The translations under genes and the position numbers were made by a program. A stretch of DNA of 64,000 nucleotides, taken from the NCBI RefSeq assembly GCF_003569005.1, contig NZ_BCUR01000004.1:1204003-1268002 (forward strand). The letters run 5' to 3'. The notes below the pieces were generated by a model. The model saw nothing but the letters and a program-made list of their open reading frames with translations. It had not been told where the DNA came from and did not search any database. This stretch comes from Vibrio superstes (GTDB lineage Bacteria > Pseudomonadota > Gammaproteobacteria > Enterobacterales > Vibrionaceae). This document shows positions 17,947 through 29,283 of the stretch, one piece after another (the first letter of the stretch is position 1; each line of letters begins with the position of its first letter).

Positions 17947-18192
17947 TTAATGAACCGTAAATTCTTTTGAAAGGTGGTGCGCTAAGTATTTGAACATGTT
18001 GAAAACAGCGGTAGTGTTTGGGGTGGGTAAACCGTTGTCATCAAGGAAGTATTCGCCCTTGAAAATCAATACTTCATCCTTTTCAACAACCGAGGTTGCA
18101 CGCATTCCCTCTATATAGTCATCGTGTTCTTGGATGATGTTATTTGCAATCATCAGCAACTCAAGTTCTGAGATAGGCTTCTTATCACTCAT
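17947..18192 (-). CDS. yciN: YciN family protein (DUF2498)
   Basis: An 81-residue cytosolic protein matching E. coli YciN, notably in the block EYFLDDNGLPTPNTTAVFNMFK and the LAHHLS segment. Its biochemical function is not established. In E. coli yciN is likewise adjacent to and divergent from topA, and that order is preserved here, supporting orthology. An AGGTAACAAG-like ribosome site precedes the start. Confidence 0.9.
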   Translation of the reverse strand: MSDKKPISELELLMIANNIIQEHDDYIEGMRATSVVEKDEVLIFKGEYFLDDNGLPTPNTTAVFNMFKYLAHHLSKEFTVH

Positions 18193-18437
18193 CTTGTTAC
18201 CTATAGTTCAATTAAATTCTGGTGCTAAGTGTACCGCTAATAACAAGCAAAACAAAAGCAGATTCATGTAAATCCATCTATGGTCTATCCTGACTAGACT
18301 GGCTATTAAGCGCACAATTAGCACTAAAAGAGTAAAAATGGGTTGATTTTGAAAAAATCTCGCTCAATAGTAAAAAAAGAATCAAAAGTAGAGTTCGCAC
18401 GTTTGCGGGCCAAAAACATAGGACAGAACGTTCAGTT

Positions 18438-21071
18438 ATGGGTAAGTCTCTCGTTATAGTGGAGTCACCAGCTAAGGCAAAAACGATCAATAAATACCTT
18501 GGCAAAGACTTCATTGTTAAATCTAGTGTTGGTCACGTACGTGATCTACCTACTGCGGGTCAATCCAGCGGTAAAAAGGCTACGCCTGTATCCACTAAAG
18601 GATTGAGTGCGGAAGAAAAAGCACGCATCACAAAAGAAAAGAACAAGAAATCTCTGATTAAGAAAATGGGTATCGACCCATATTCTGATTGGGAGGCCAA
18701 TTATCAGATCCTTCCGGGTAAAGAGAAGGTTGTTGCTGAACTACAGAAACTCGCTAAAGACGCTGACTACGTTTATCTCGCAACCGATTTGGACCGCGAA
18801 GGAGAGGCTATCGCATGGCACCTTCGTGAGATCATCGGCGGCGATGAACAGCGATACAAGCGTGTAGTGTTTAACGAAATTACTAAAAATGCTATCCAGC
18901 AAGCGTTCGAAACTCCGGGCGAGTTGAACATGGATGGTGTTAATGCCCAGCAGGCGCGTCGCTTTATGGACCGCGTTGTGGGCTTCATGGTTTCACCATT
19001 ACTTTGGAAAAAGGTTGCTCGTGGGCTGTCTGCGGGTCGTGTTCAGTCCGTTGCTACCAAGCTTGTGGTTGAGCGTGAACGCGAGATCAAGGCATTCACT
19101 CCTGAAGAATTCTGGGACGTTCATGCGAATACGCTAACCAATAATAGCGATGACTTCCGTTTGATGGTCGCTCAACGTGACGGACAAGTGTTCAAGCCGA
19201 GAAATGAAGCAGACACTAAAACCGCTCTAAATGTTTTAGAAAAAGCAGAGTACGAGGTTTGTAAGCGAGAAGACCGCCCAACGAAGAGCAAACCTTCGGC
19301 GCCTTATATCACTTCCACACTACAGCAAGCGGCAAGTACGCGTTTGGGTTACGGCGTTAAGAAAACCATGATGCTAGCTCAACGTTTGTATGAAGCGGGT
19401 TACATTACCTATATGCGTACCGACTCCACTAACTTGAGTAGTGAAGCGGTAGAAAACCTACGCAGTTACATCGGTAGCGAATACGGCGATAAGTACCTAC
19501 CTGCGAAGCCTATTACTTACGGAAGTAAAGAGGGCGCGCAAGAGGCGCACGAAGCGATCCGTCCTTCGAGCGTAGAAGTGAAGGTTGATGACCTAGCGGG
19601 CGTTGATGCTGATGCTCATAAGCTGTATGCACTGATCTGGAATCAATTTGTGGCGTGTCAAATGACACCGGCACAATATGACTCGACAACCATCAGTGTT
19701 AAAGCGGCTGAATTTACTCTAAAAGCGAAAGGTCGAATCCTTAAGTTTGATGGTTGGACTCGCGTTCAGCGCCCTATGGGCAAGAATGAAGACCAGATCC
19801 TTCCTGAGGTTAAACTGGGCGATAAGCTTTCACTGAAAGAGCTAGAACCAAAGCAACACTTTACTAAGCCACCGGCGCGCTTTACTGAAGCAGCCTTGGT
19901 TAAAGAGCTTGAGAAGCGTGGAATTGGTCGTCCATCAACGTACGCATCTATCATCTCGACCATTCAAGATCGTGGATACGTGAAGGTTGAACAACGTCGC
20001 TTCTATGCTGAGAAAATGGGTGAGATTGTTTCAGATCGCTTGAACAATAGCTTCCTTGACCTGATGAACTACGACTTTACTGCCCGTATGGAGCAGAAAC
20101 TCGATCAGATTGCAGAGGGTGATGCGACTTGGACTCAGGTTCTAGATAGCTTCTTCACTGATTTCTCATCTGAGTTAGAGAAAGCTGAGTTGGATGCAGA
20201 CGAAGGCGGTATGGAACAAAACCATATCGTAATGACTGATATTGAATGTCCGACGTGTTCTCGCCCTATGGGTATCAGAACTGCGTCAACGGGTGTTTTC
20301 TTAGGGTGTTCTGGCTATGCATTGCCACCGAAGGAGCGTTGCAAAACGACGATTAACCTCGGTGATGAAGATGGAATCATCAACGTTCTTGAAGAAGATC
20401 CAGAAACGGCTGCGCTGCGTGCTAAACGTCGCTGTCCTATCTGTGAAACTGCGATGGATGCTTATCTAATAGATGATAAGCGTAAGCTTCATGTGTGTGG
20501 TAACAATCCAAACTGTGAAGGCTACGAGATCGAAAACGGTGAGTTTAAGGTCAAGGGCTACGATGGTCCTGTTGTTGAGTGTGATAAATGTGGTTCTGAT
20601 ATGGTGTTGAAAAACGGCCGTTTTGGTAAGTACATGGACTGCACCAGCGAAACCTGTAAGAACACTCGTAAGATTTTGCGTAATGGCGAAGTTGCGCCAC
20701 CAAAAGAAGATCCAGTGCACTTCCCGGAGCTACCTTGTACTCAGTCGGATGCGTATTTTGTGCTTCGCGATGGTGCTTCAGGTCTGTTCATGGCGGCAAG
20801 CAACTTCCCTAAATCTCGTGAAACTCGTGCGCCGTTAGTAGAAGAGCTGTCTCGCTTTAAGGACCGTTTATCGCCTAAATTCCAGTACTTGGCGGATGCT
20901 CCTGCAGAGGATCCAGACGGCAGACCAACAGTGGTTCGCTTTAGCCGCAAGAGCAAAGAGAACTATGTTCGTTCTGAAATCGATGGTAAGCCTTCTGGTT
21001 GGACTGGCTTATACATTGACGGTAAGTGGGAAATTACTGACAAGCGCAAAAAACCAAAAGCGAAGAGCTAG
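18438..21071 (+). CDS. topA: DNA topoisomerase I
   Basis: Type IA topoisomerase that relaxes negative supercoils. The 877 residues fit the gamma-proteobacterial enzyme. The TOPRIM domain is at the N-terminus ([11 protein letters not shown], then [11 protein letters not shown] near residue 115). The active-site tyrosine lies in [10 protein letters not shown] near residue 325. Three four-cysteine zinc-ribbon modules follow: CPTC...C...C, CPIC...C...C and CDKC...C...C between about residues 600 and 740. yciN is divergent upstream and gsk lies downstream after a terminator. Confidence 0.97.
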   Translation: MGKSLVIVESPAKAKTINKYLGKDFIVKSSVGHVRDLPTAGQSSGKKATPVSTKGLSAEEKARITKEKNKKSLIKKMGIDPYSDWEANYQILPGKEKVVAELQKLAKDADYVYLATDLDREGEAIAWHLREIIGGDEQRYKRVVFNEITKNAIQQAFETPGELNMDGVNAQQARRFMDRVVGFMVSPLLWKKVARGLSAGRVQSVATKLVVEREREIKAFTPEEFWDVHANTLTNNSDDFRLMVAQRDGQVFKPRNEADTKTALNVLEKAEYEVCKREDRPTKSKPSAPYITSTLQQAASTRLGYGVKKTMMLAQRLYEAGYITYMRTDSTNLSSEAVENLRSYIGSEYGDKYLPAKPITYGSKEGAQEAHEAIRPSSVEVKVDDLAGVDADAHKLYALIWNQFVACQMTPAQYDSTTISVKAAEFTLKAKGRILKFDGWTRVQRPMGKNEDQILPEVKLGDKLSLKELEPKQHFTKPPARFTEAALVKELEKRGIGRPSTYASIISTIQDRGYVKVEQRRFYAEKMGEIVSDRLNNSFLDLMNYDFTARMEQKLDQIAEGDATWTQVLDSFFTDFSSELEKAELDADEGGMEQNHIVMTDIECPTCSRPMGIRTASTGVFLGCSGYALPPKERCKTTINLGDEDGIINVLEEDPETAALRAKRRCPICETAMDAYLIDDKRKLHVCGNNPNCEGYEIENGEFKVKGYDGPVVECDKCGSDMVLKNGRFGKYMDCTSETCKNTRKILRNGEVAPPKEDPVHFPELPCTQSDAYFVLRDGASGLFMAASNFPKSRETRAPLVEELSRFKDRLSPKFQYLADAPAEDPDGRPTVVRFSRKSKENYVRSEIDGKPSGWTGLYIDGKWEITDKRKKPKAKS

Positions 21072-21094
21072 CGGTTTGAAGCTTGAATGACAAG

Positions 21095-21130
21095 AGCCAG
21101 TGCCGATGAATCGTGCGCTGGCTTTTTTTG
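21095..21130 (+). terminator. topA terminator
   Basis: Stem AGCCAGTGC / GCGCTGGCT (one T-G pair) followed by seven T residues, 23 bp after the topA stop codon. Confidence 0.85.
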
Positions 21131-21253
21131 TTTAAAATTTGACCGAACGAGTGATTTTATTCTGAGTTAACCGTTTGCGTTTTCATAGTGTGTTGAAGGT
21201 CACATTTCTAGCGTCTACAATTTGCAGATCTATTCCCCTAACATAGAACCCGA

Positions 21254-22558
21254 ATGAAATTTCCAGGCCAACGCAAATCTAAACACTACTTTCCAGTCAA
21301 TACCTCTGATCCATTGGTTCCGAAAACACAATCTGATGACGGTGCTCACAGCACCTATGTTGTGGGAATTGATCAGACGTTAGTAGATATAGAAGCTACG
21401 GTATCCGATGACTTCATTAGCAAGTTCAATCTTAGTAAGGGGCACTCTTTGGTCATTGACGACCAAACCGCAGAGTCTCTGTATAACGAACTTAAACAGC
21501 AGCAATTGATCACCAACGAATATGCGGGTGGCACGATTGGTAACACCTTGCACAACTACTCAGTATTAGCCGATGATAAGTCTATCTTGCTTGGCGTAAT
21601 GAGTGCCGAAATTAAAATTGGTAGTTATGGCTTTCGTTATTTGTGTAACACCTCTAGTCGAATGGATCTTAACTATCTGCAAGGTGTGGATGGCGCTATT
21701 GGCCGCTGCTTTACCCTTATCTCTGATGGTGGAGAGCGTACCTTTGCCATTAGCGAAGGTCAGATGAACCAACTTCGCGCTGAGAGTATCCCAGAGTCGA
21801 TTTTCCCTGATGCAGCTGCCCTTGTGCTGACTTCATACCTAGTTCGTTGTAAAGAGGGTGACCCTATGCCTGAAGCAACGATGAAGGCAGTAGAATATGC
21901 GAAAAAGCATGACGTACCCGTTGTATTAACCTTAGGCACAAAATTTGTCATTCAGGATGATCCGCAATTCTGGATTGATTTTATTTCAGAGAACGTTTCT
22001 GTTGTCGCGATGAACGAAGAAGAAGCGGAGGCGCTGACGGGGCTGAGCGACCCTTTGTTAGCTGCTGACAAAGTATTGGACTGGGCTGACTTAGTTCTGT
22101 GTACTGCGGGCCCTGTGGGACTATTTATGGCAGGCTACACTGAGGAGAGTGCTAAGCGTGAAACCTCACTGCCGCTTCTACCAGGAGAGATCGCAGAATT
22201 TAACCGCTATGAATTCAGTCGTCCCGCTTTAAAGTCGGCGTGTACTACTCCATTTAAGGTCTACTCTCACATTGCACCATATATGGGGGGGCCTGAGAAG
22301 ATCAAGAACACGAATGGAGCAGGGGATGCGGCTTTGTCTGCGTTATTGCATGATTTGTCAGCGAATAGATTCCATAAGCAAAATATTCCTAACTCAAGTA
22401 AACATGAGCACGAATATTTGACTTACTCATCTTTCTCGCAGGTTTGTAAATATTCTAATCGTGCCAGTTATGAAGTTTTAGCGCAGCATTCCCCTCGTTT
22501 ATCTCGTGGATTGCCAGAGCGAGAAGATAGCCTCGAAGAGGCGTACTGGGAAAGGTAA
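21254..22558 (+). CDS. gsk: Inosine-guanosine kinase
   Basis: PfkB/ribokinase-family enzyme that phosphorylates inosine and guanosine in purine salvage. The 434 residues equal the length of E. coli Gsk, and the N-terminal MKFPGQRKSKHYFPVN is characteristic of that subgroup. The PfkB signature with catalytic Asp is NTNGAGDAALSALLHD near residue 351. Residues around 35-160 form the nucleoside-binding lid and core. It is monocistronic, between terminators at 21095 and 22576. Confidence 0.95.
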   Translation: MKFPGQRKSKHYFPVNTSDPLVPKTQSDDGAHSTYVVGIDQTLVDIEATVSDDFISKFNLSKGHSLVIDDQTAESLYNELKQQQLITNEYAGGTIGNTLHNYSVLADDKSILLGVMSAEIKIGSYGFRYLCNTSSRMDLNYLQGVDGAIGRCFTLISDGGERTFAISEGQMNQLRAESIPESIFPDAAALVLTSYLVRCKEGDPMPEATMKAVEYAKKHDVPVVLTLGTKFVIQDDPQFWIDFISENVSVVAMNEEEAEALTGLSDPLLAADKVLDWADLVLCTAGPVGLFMAGYTEESAKRETSLPLLPGEIAEFNRYEFSRPALKSACTTPFKVYSHIAPYMGGPEKIKNTNGAGDAALSALLHDLSANRFHKQNIPNSSKHEHEYLTYSSFSQVCKYSNRASYEVLAQHSPRLSRGLPEREDSLEEAYWER

Positions 22559-22575
22559 TATCCTGTAATTAAATT

Positions 22576-22600
22576 AAGGCTCCGATAGGGGCCTTTTTAC
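22576..22600 (+). terminator. gsk terminator
   Basis: Stem AAGGCTCC / GGGGCCTT with a GATA loop (one mismatched position) followed by a T-run, 17 bp after the gsk stop codon. Confidence 0.8.
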
Positions 22601-22798
22601 ATAGAGCTGACAATTAACGTTTATTTGTGCTTTATGGGGCTTGGGATTAAAAATATTTAGTGGTAAAGGTTAGTACAAGAGCTTACAAGCTTATCGGTAT
22701 TGTAGTCGATATAGATGTGTTCAATGATTTAATATCAGCCCTTTACTAGTGTTATTTTTTTGTGCTTAAGATTGCATATATTGGTTAATTGAAGGCAT

Positions 22799-22823
22799 AA
22801 AAAAGCTCCCAAGTTGGGAGCTT
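22799..22823 (-). terminator. hns terminator
   Basis: Perfect stem AAGCTCCCAA / TTGGGAGCTT around a very short centre, followed on the minus strand by six T residues. It lies 32 bp beyond the hns stop. The 200 bp between it and the gsk terminator show nothing recognisable. Confidence 0.85.
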
Positions 22824-22854
22824 AATTCAATCTAATGCAAATCTAGTATTCAAA

Positions 22855-23277
22855 TTATGCCTTGATTAGGAAAGCGTCTAGAGACTTACCTTCATCAAGA
22901 TGTTTTTGGATTGCTGAAGGCGTGCGGCCTTGACCAGTCCAAGTTTTAGTTGCGCCACTTTCGTTTACGTATTCGTATTTAGCAGGACGTGGAGCGCGTT
23001 TAGATTTTGTTTTACCTGCTTTAGCAGTAGAATCACCAGCAACTGCTGCTACTAGATCTTCAATATCAATGCCTTCTTTAAGAAGTTGTTGAGCATATTC
23101 TGCTAGTTTCTTTTCTTTTTCTTCACGTGCTGCACGTTCTTCAGCTTCGTTTTCACGACGCTCTTCTACAACAGTCGTTAATTTATCTAAAGCTTCTTCT
23201 AGTTGTTCTAGAGTGAGTTCACGAGAGAAAGCGCGAAGACTACGGATATTTAGAAGTGTTTTAGTGATTTCAGACAT
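22855..23277 (-). CDS. hns: H-NS family nucleoid protein (VicH-like)
   Basis: DNA-binding, oligomerising silencer of A+T-rich genes. The 140 residues show the usual order: N-terminal coiled-coil oligomerisation region (about 1-65, rich in Glu/Lys), a linker with [16 protein letters not shown], and the C-terminal AT-hook-like loop with [12 protein letters not shown] near residue 113, the conserved minor-groove contact. Its long upstream region is A+T-rich, which fits autoregulation of H-NS genes, an inference here. In vibrios the protein is called VicH or H-NS. Confidence 0.94.
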   Translation of the reverse strand: MSEITKTLLNIRSLRAFSRELTLEQLEEALDKLTTVVEERRENEAEERAAREEKEKKLAEYAQQLLKEGIDIEDLVAAVAGDSTAKAGKTKSKRAPRPAKYEYVNESGATKTWTGQGRTPSAIQKHLDEGKSLDAFLIKA

Positions 23278-24010
23278 TTTATGATCCCATCAGATTTATA
23301 CAGCAAACAATTGTTGCCTAAGTAAAGTGCACAGCTGTGCCACAGAATAAGTCAATTATATAAGAGCTTTTCAAATAGTTAAATATAAAACAAATAAAAT
23401 TTCAAAAATAATAAGAAACAAAAGATTCCAAAATAAAAGGAACTTTTATAGCTTCATAAATTATTCGGGTTAATTCAAAACAAATTTACCTAACTTAAAC
23501 ATCGACTTAGAGTATTCGCTCTATTTAATGCGAGGTAATAAAAGCCTTGCTAACTAGCTGATCTTCATAGCTAAATTTTTCAGAGCGGGGTTCTGGAAAT
23601 AGATGATTAATACTTGGATACTGTTTCTCAATCAAGTATTGCCACTTTATGTTGCAATTTCGATTTAACTCAGTAGAATGCGTCGCTCCTAGATCATCTA
23701 GTAGCATATTACATTTTGTAAGTTGCCTAACTAGGGGATGAGGTAGAGGCGCAGATACTATCAGTAGCTAACAATAGAGTGATGTCGTTGTAATTGTTAG
23801 TGAAAGGAGTAACTGCCGAAATGAGTAATCCAATCAAGATTGCTTGTTGGGGTTATTTCCGAAAGGGATAACACTGCCATAGTCTATTGTGTTGTTAAAC
23901 TATGGAGCGCTACTGTGGGGTAACTTGTCGCCAGATGAGTTGCTTATTCAACATCTTGTCGAATACCTATCTACAGTAGATCTCTTACCAAATTTGGTAT
24001 TAAGAAGATC
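23278..24010. other. Long A+T-rich intergenic region between hns and nhaC
   Basis: About 730 bp. The left part is the probable hns promoter region and is strongly A+T-rich, including runs of A and T around 23380-23480. The right part contains a 41-codon open frame and two palindromes just before the antiporter gene, described separately. A 60-codon frame on the minus strand at 23525-23707 has no family resemblance or ribosome site and is not called. Confidence 0.6.
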
Positions 24011-24014
24011 ATGA
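23889..24014 (+). CDS. Possible 41-residue leader ORF overlapping the antiporter start
   Basis: A GTG-initiated frame encodes a hydrophobic, protein-like sequence (starts MLLNYGALLWGNLSPDELL) and ends in the ATGA that also provides the start codon of the antiporter gene. Such overlap is typical of translational coupling, so this could be a leader peptide or the remnant of a lost gene. Against it, no good ribosome site is seen before the GTG. Treat as tentative. Confidence 0.25.
   Translation: MLLNYGALLWGNLSPDELLIQHLVEYLSTVDLLPNLVLRRS
23969..23999. promoter_or_regulatory. Two adjacent palindromes upstream of nhaC-type gene
   Basis: ATCTACAGTAGAT (23969-23981) and TACCAAATTTGGTA (23986-23999) are both perfect palindromes, separated by 4 bp and ending 11 bp before the start codon. 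They could be operators or form hairpins in the mRNA leader that affect translation. No specific regulator is recognised. Confidence 0.4.
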
Positions 24015-25606
24015 ATTTAATGGATTTTGCTACATCGCCTGTTTCTTTATTGCCCCCATTATTGGCTTTAGGGCTGGCTATTATTACTCGTCGCGTACTG
24101 CTTTCTTTGGGTACCGGTATCGTCCTTGGCGGTTTCCTTTTAGCTGATTACTCCGTAACTGGAGCAGCGGGTTACATTTTTGACACCGTTTATGGCGTAT
24201 TCATCGAAGACGGCAGTATCAACTCATGGAATATGAGTATTGTTGGGTTTCTATTACTATTAGGCATGATGACAGCATTGCTGACATTGTCTGGTGGTAC
24301 TCGCGCATTTGCTGAGTGGGCTCAGTCACGCGTGAAAAGCAAGCGTGGTTCTAAGCTACTTGCTGCTTTCTTGGGTGTGTTCATCTTTATTGATGATTAC
24401 TTCAACAGCCTTGCTGTTGGCGCGGTTGCTCGCCCTGTGACAGACCGTTTCTACGTTTCAAGAGCAAAGCTTGCGTACATTCTTGATTCGACCGCTGCGC
24501 CTATGTGTGTGCTAATGCCGGCTTCCAGCTGGGGTGCATACATAATGACGATCATTGGTGGTATCCTGGTTAGCCACAACATGACCGAATATTCGGCACT
24601 TGGCGCTTATATTCGTCTTATCCCAATGAACTTCTATGCCGTATTTGCGCTGCTTATGGTATTCGCTGTAGCTTGGTTTAAGATTGATGTCGGTGCGATG
24701 CGTCGTCATGAAATTGAAGCATCTCAAGGCCGCGGCTTCGAAAAAGACGAAGAAACCGAAGGCTCTCACTTAATTGATGAAGAACTGGATATTGAGCAAA
24801 GCTCTCGCGGTTCAGTAACAGACCTTATCCTTCCAATCGTTACTTTGATCGTAGCGACAGTGGCGGCAATGATGTATACCGGTGGTCTAGCTCTGGCTGA
24901 AGATGGCATTGCCTTCAACGTGCTAGGTGCGTTTGAGAATACCGATGTGGGTACTTCTTTAATCTACGGTGGTCTTGTTGGTATTGTTGTGGCACTTGCC
25001 ACTGTATTACGCCAAGGTTTGCCTGTAGGTGATATTAGCCGTGCATTGTGGATCGGTGCTAAATCTATGTTTGGCGCAATTCTAATCCTAGTCTTTGCAT
25101 GGTCTATTGGTAGCGTAATTGGTGACATGAAGACGGGTTCTTACCTATCATCAATGGCACAGCAAGCGAACATCAATGCAGGTTGGTTGCCTGTCATCCT
25201 ATTCTTACTAGCGGGTGTGATGGCATTCTCTACCGGTACTTCTTGGGGTACGTTCGGTATCATGCTTCCAATTGCCGGTGACATGGCTGGAGCGACAGAT
25301 CTTGCGCTAATGCTTCCTATGTTGGGTGCAGTACTGGCGGGCTCTGTATTTGGTGACCACTGTTCACCTATCTCGGACACCACCATCCTGTCATCTACGG
25401 GTGCACGTTGTAATCACATCGACCACGTTTCAACTCAGTTGCCGTATGCAATCTCTGTAGCGCTTATTTCTTGTGTGGGCTTTATCACGCTAGGTATGAC
25501 AACCTCTGTCGCGATATCGTTTGCAGCATCAAGTGTGGCGTTTGTGGTGGTATGTTTTGTGCTTTCTACATTGTCTCGCTCGAAGATGGCTTGCCAAAAA
25601 GCATAG
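24011..25606 (+). CDS. NhaC-family Na+/H+ antiporter
   Basis: Inner-membrane secondary transporter of 531 residues with about eleven to twelve hydrophobic segments and a charged cytoplasmic loop near residues 225-260. Family features are the FIDDYFNSLAVGAVARPVTD block near residue 125 and the GDHCSPISDTTILSSTGA block near residue 445, split here as GDHCSPISD and TTILSSTGA. Likely role is sodium export and pH homeostasis, important for a marine organism; some members exchange organic acids or amino acids instead. The upstream region has paired palindromes and a terminator follows at 25638. Confidence 0.85.
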   Translation: MNLMDFATSPVSLLPPLLALGLAIITRRVLLSLGTGIVLGGFLLADYSVTGAAGYIFDTVYGVFIEDGSINSWNMSIVGFLLLLGMMTALLTLSGGTRAFAEWAQSRVKSKRGSKLLAAFLGVFIFIDDYFNSLAVGAVARPVTDRFYVSRAKLAYILDSTAAPMCVLMPASSWGAYIMTIIGGILVSHNMTEYSALGAYIRLIPMNFYAVFALLMVFAVAWFKIDVGAMRRHEIEASQGRGFEKDEETEGSHLIDEELDIEQSSRGSVTDLILPIVTLIVATVAAMMYTGGLALAEDGIAFNVLGAFENTDVGTSLIYGGLVGIVVALATVLRQGLPVGDISRALWIGAKSMFGAILILVFAWSIGSVIGDMKTGSYLSSMAQQANINAGWLPVILFLLAGVMAFSTGTSWGTFGIMLPIAGDMAGATDLALMLPMLGAVLAGSVFGDHCSPISDTTILSSTGARCNHIDHVSTQLPYAISVALISCVGFITLGMTTSVAISFAASSVAFVVVCFVLSTLSRSKMACQKA

Positions 25607-25637
25607 CGTGTCGATTGCTAGCTTGAAAGGTGACTAC

Positions 25638-25662
25638 AAAGGAAGCGCTGCTTCCTTTTTTT
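25638..25662 (+). terminator. Antiporter gene terminator
   Basis: Stem AAAGGAAGC / GCTTCCTTT with a GCT loop and a continuing T-run, 32 bp after the stop codon. Confidence 0.88.
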
Positions 25663-25701
25663 GTAAAGGCAGTTTTACGTTTCGGTCGTACTCTAAGTAA
25701 A

Positions 25702-25730
25702 TTGACTCGAAAACGTATTTTTCATAACTA
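25702..25730 (+). promoter_or_regulatory. Candidate promoter of the his operon
   Basis: TTGACT and TAACTA are spaced by 17 bp and lie about 70 bp upstream of the his leader peptide. The match to a sigma-70 promoter is good at -35 and moderate at -10. Confidence 0.45.
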
Positions 25731-25797
25731 AACGGTTGCAAAGTTTGATCTGCTTAGTTAGTGTGTTTGTAAGCCAATTGAATAAGCCTTTAAGAAT

Positions 25798-25848
25798 ATG
25801 CGCCGACAAGATATGAACCTACATCATCATCACCATCACCCACACTAG
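25798..25848 (+). CDS. hisL: his operon leader peptide
   Basis: A 16-codon ORF, MRRQDMNLHHHHHHPH, with six consecutive His codons plus one more before the TAG stop. Ribosome stalling at the His run when His-tRNA is scarce would favour the antiterminator over the terminator at 25917. An internal ATG at 25813 would give an 11-residue version; neither has a strong ribosome site. Function follows from the E. coli/Salmonella HisL paradigm. Confidence 0.88.
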   Translation: MRRQDMNLHHHHHHPH

Positions 25849-25871
25849 TCTTTCGGGCGAGTTGCGCGTAT

Positions 25872-25948
25872 CCGGGAGACAATGCTCTCGGAGGTTGAAT
25901 CAAGAATACAGATTTAAACCCTTGGGAGCCTAGCCCCAAGGGTTTTTT
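25872..25948 (+). terminator. his attenuator (upstream hairpin plus terminator)
   Basis: The terminator is a perfect 10-bp stem AACCCTTGGG / CCCAAGGGTT (25917-25944) with an 8-nt loop and six T residues. Upstream is a smaller hairpin CCGGGAG / CTCTCGG (25872-25891), likely one of the alternative leader structures. The arrangement directly follows hisL and precedes hisG by 48 bp. Confidence 0.88.
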
Positions 25949-25995
25949 CATTTTACACGATTAACAAATTAGAATATCAGCACAGGGAATCTGCA

Positions 25996-26892
25996 ATGCA
26001 AACACAACGTCTAAGAATTGCTATTCAAAAGAAAGGTCGACTTAGCAAAGAATGTCAGGAATTACTCAAGAAGAGTGGCGTTAAATTCAACATCATGGGA
26101 GAGCGTCTCGTCGCTCATTCGTTAAACACACCGATCGATCTTTTATTGGTGCGCGATGACGATATTCCTGGTCTTATCATGGATGGTGTTGTTGATTTAG
26201 GTTTCATTGGTGAGAACGAATTAGAAGAGGTTCGCCTTGATCGCAAAGCGCAGGGACAACCAAGCACCTTTAAGACACTGCGTCGCCTAGACTTTGGCGG
26301 TTGCCGCTTATCTATCGCTGTGGATAAAGAAATGGAATACGCAGGTCCTCAAGACCTAGCAGGTAAACGCATTGCAACAAGCTACCCACACTTGCTTAAG
26401 GCGTACATGGACACGCAAGGCATCGAATTTAGCACCTGTATGCTAACCGGCTCTGTAGAAGTCGCTCCTCGTGCGGGTCTTGCTGACGGCATTGCTGACT
26501 TAGTGTCAACTGGCGCGACGCTAGAAGCGAACGGTCTAAAAGAGGCTGAAGTTATCTTTCGTTCAAAAGCGACACTGATTCAACGTGACGGCGAGTTTGA
26601 CCAAGAGAAGCTAGACCTTATCGATAAGCTGCTTACTCGCATGCAGGGCGTGCAGCAAGCCAAAGAATCTAAATACATCATGCTTCACGCGCCTCTTGAC
26701 CGCTTAGAAGAAGTCACAGCGCTACTTCCAGGTGCTGAAGACCCAACAGTACTGCCTTTATCTAACGATAAGTCTAAAGCCGCTATCCATCTAGTAAGTT
26801 CAGAAAATCTGTTTTGGGAAACCATGGAGCAGCTGAAAGAGTTGGGTGCAAGCTCAATCCTAGTGCTACCTATTGAGAAAATGATGGAGTAG
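25996..26892 (+). CDS. hisG: ATP phosphoribosyltransferase
   Basis: First committed step of histidine synthesis: PRPP plus ATP gives phosphoribosyl-ATP. The 298 residues are the long, hexameric form with a C-terminal regulatory ACT-like domain, the site of histidine feedback inhibition. Typical segments are [13 protein letters not shown] at the N-terminus, [13 protein letters not shown] near residue 57, and [21 protein letters not shown] near residue 160, split here as [11 protein letters not shown] and [10 protein letters not shown]. First gene of the his operon after the attenuator. Confidence 0.97.
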   Translation: MQTQRLRIAIQKKGRLSKECQELLKKSGVKFNIMGERLVAHSLNTPIDLLLVRDDDIPGLIMDGVVDLGFIGENELEEVRLDRKAQGQPSTFKTLRRLDFGGCRLSIAVDKEMEYAGPQDLAGKRIATSYPHLLKAYMDTQGIEFSTCMLTGSVEVAPRAGLADGIADLVSTGATLEANGLKEAEVIFRSKATLIQRDGEFDQEKLDLIDKLLTRMQGVQQAKESKYIMLHAPLDRLEEVTALLPGAEDPTVLPLSNDKSKAAIHLVSSENLFWETMEQLKELGASSILVLPIEKMME

Positions 26893-26895
26893 GTG

Positions 26896-28191
26896 ATGAG
26901 AACGGTTACTTGGGAATCATTAAGTAAAGAGCAGCAAAGCGCTGTTCTTCAGCGCCCAGCTATTGCTGAGGGTGCAAATATTACCGCAGCAGTCTCTGCG
27001 GTAGTAGACAGTGTTAAAAAAGACGGCGACAAGGCTCTGTTAGAGCTTACGGAGAAGTTTGATGGTATTCGCCCAGACAGTATCCGCGTTTCCAATGCAG
27101 ACATTGATGCTGCCTTTAAGCGCTTGTCTGAAGAGATGAAGGCTGCGCTTAACCAAGCGTACCAAAACATCGCAAAGTTTCACCAAGCACAAAAACCAAC
27201 ACCAATTAAGGTAGAAACTCAGCCAGGTGTGGTATGCGAGCAAGTAACGCGTCCAATTAATACGGTCGGTTTATATATTCCAGGTGGTAGTGCCCCATTA
27301 CCATCAACAGTATTGATGCTTGGCGTGCCTGCGCAAATTGCAGGCTGCAACAAGGTTGTATTGTGTTCGCCTCCGCCGATCGCCGATGAAATCCTGTATG
27401 TGGCTAAGCTGTGCAATATCGACGAAGTGTATAACCTAGGTGGCGGACAAGCGATTGCAGCTATGGCCTATGGCACTGACACGGTAGCCAAGGTTGACAA
27501 GATCTTTGGACCAGGCAACGCGTATGTTACAGAAGCTAAGCGTCAAGTGAGTAATGATTTTCGCGGAGCCGGCATTGATATGCCAGCTGGCCCTTCAGAG
27601 GTGCTAGTCATTGCCGATGAAACCGCAGACGCTGATTTTATTGCCGCTGATCTATTGAGCCAAGCAGAACACGGCCCAGACTCTCAGGTTGTTCTCGTGA
27701 CTCCTTCAGTGCTGATTGCCGACCAAGTGACCGACGCGGTTCAGCGCCAACTGCAGCAACTGTCTCGCAAAGATATCGCTCAACAAGCTCTAGCTTCTAG
27801 CTTAATCATCATTGCTGAATCAGTGACTCAAGCCATCGCTATCTCAAACTACTATGGGCCTGAGCACTTAATTGTTCAGACTAAGAACCCACGTGAGTTA
27901 GTGCCACTTCTAGATAATGCAGGCTCTATCTTCTTAGGGGACTGGTCTCCAGAATCCGTTGGTGATTACGCATCGGGCACGAACCACGTATTGCCAACCT
28001 ATGGCTATACGCGCACTTATTCTAGCCTTGGATTGGCAGACTTTAGTAAGCGTATGACGGTACAAGAGCTAAGCGCAGATGGCTTAAGACTATTAGCACC
28101 AACGGTGGTGACTATGGCTGACGCCGAGGGCCTTGATGCCCACAAGCGCGCCGTGACCATACGCGTAGAAAAACTGTTATCGGCTGAGTAG
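26896..28191 (+). CDS. hisD: Histidinol dehydrogenase
   Basis: Last two oxidation steps, L-histidinol to L-histidine via histidinal, NAD- and zinc-dependent. About 431 residues. Landmarks are [17 protein letters not shown] near residue 126, [18 protein letters not shown] near residue 205, [10 protein letters not shown], and AEHGPDSQ with a catalytic His. ATG at 26896 is preferred over a GTG 3 bp earlier because the GGAG site then sits 6 nt away. It follows hisG with 3 bp between. Confidence 0.97.
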   Translation: MRTVTWESLSKEQQSAVLQRPAIAEGANITAAVSAVVDSVKKDGDKALLELTEKFDGIRPDSIRVSNADIDAAFKRLSEEMKAALNQAYQNIAKFHQAQKPTPIKVETQPGVVCEQVTRPINTVGLYIPGGSAPLPSTVLMLGVPAQIAGCNKVVLCSPPPIADEILYVAKLCNIDEVYNLGGGQAIAAMAYGTDTVAKVDKIFGPGNAYVTEAKRQVSNDFRGAGIDMPAGPSEVLVIADETADADFIAADLLSQAEHGPDSQVVLVTPSVLIADQVTDAVQRQLQQLSRKDIAQQALASSLIIIAESVTQAIAISNYYGPEHLIVQTKNPRELVPLLDNAGSIFLGDWSPESVGDYASGTNHVLPTYGYTRTYSSLGLADFSKRMTVQELSADGLRLLAPTVVTMADAEGLDAHKRAVTIRVEKLLSAE

Positions 28192-29256
<1,065 letters not shown>

Positions 29257-29283
29257 GACGCCGAATTACAAAAAGGAACAATA

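Noticed and set aside
18344-18437. Lysine/arginine-rich frame just upstream of topA
   Set aside because: It starts at TTG without a ribosome site and runs into topA out of frame; probably leader sequence.
23525-23707. 60-codon minus-strand frame in the hns-nhaC gap
   Set aside because: No ribosome site, no recognisable family, and located in A+T-rich sequence where open frames arise by chance.
25822-25845. Run of His codons that might look like an engineered tag
   Set aside because: It is the natural his leader peptide, placed directly before an attenuator and hisG.
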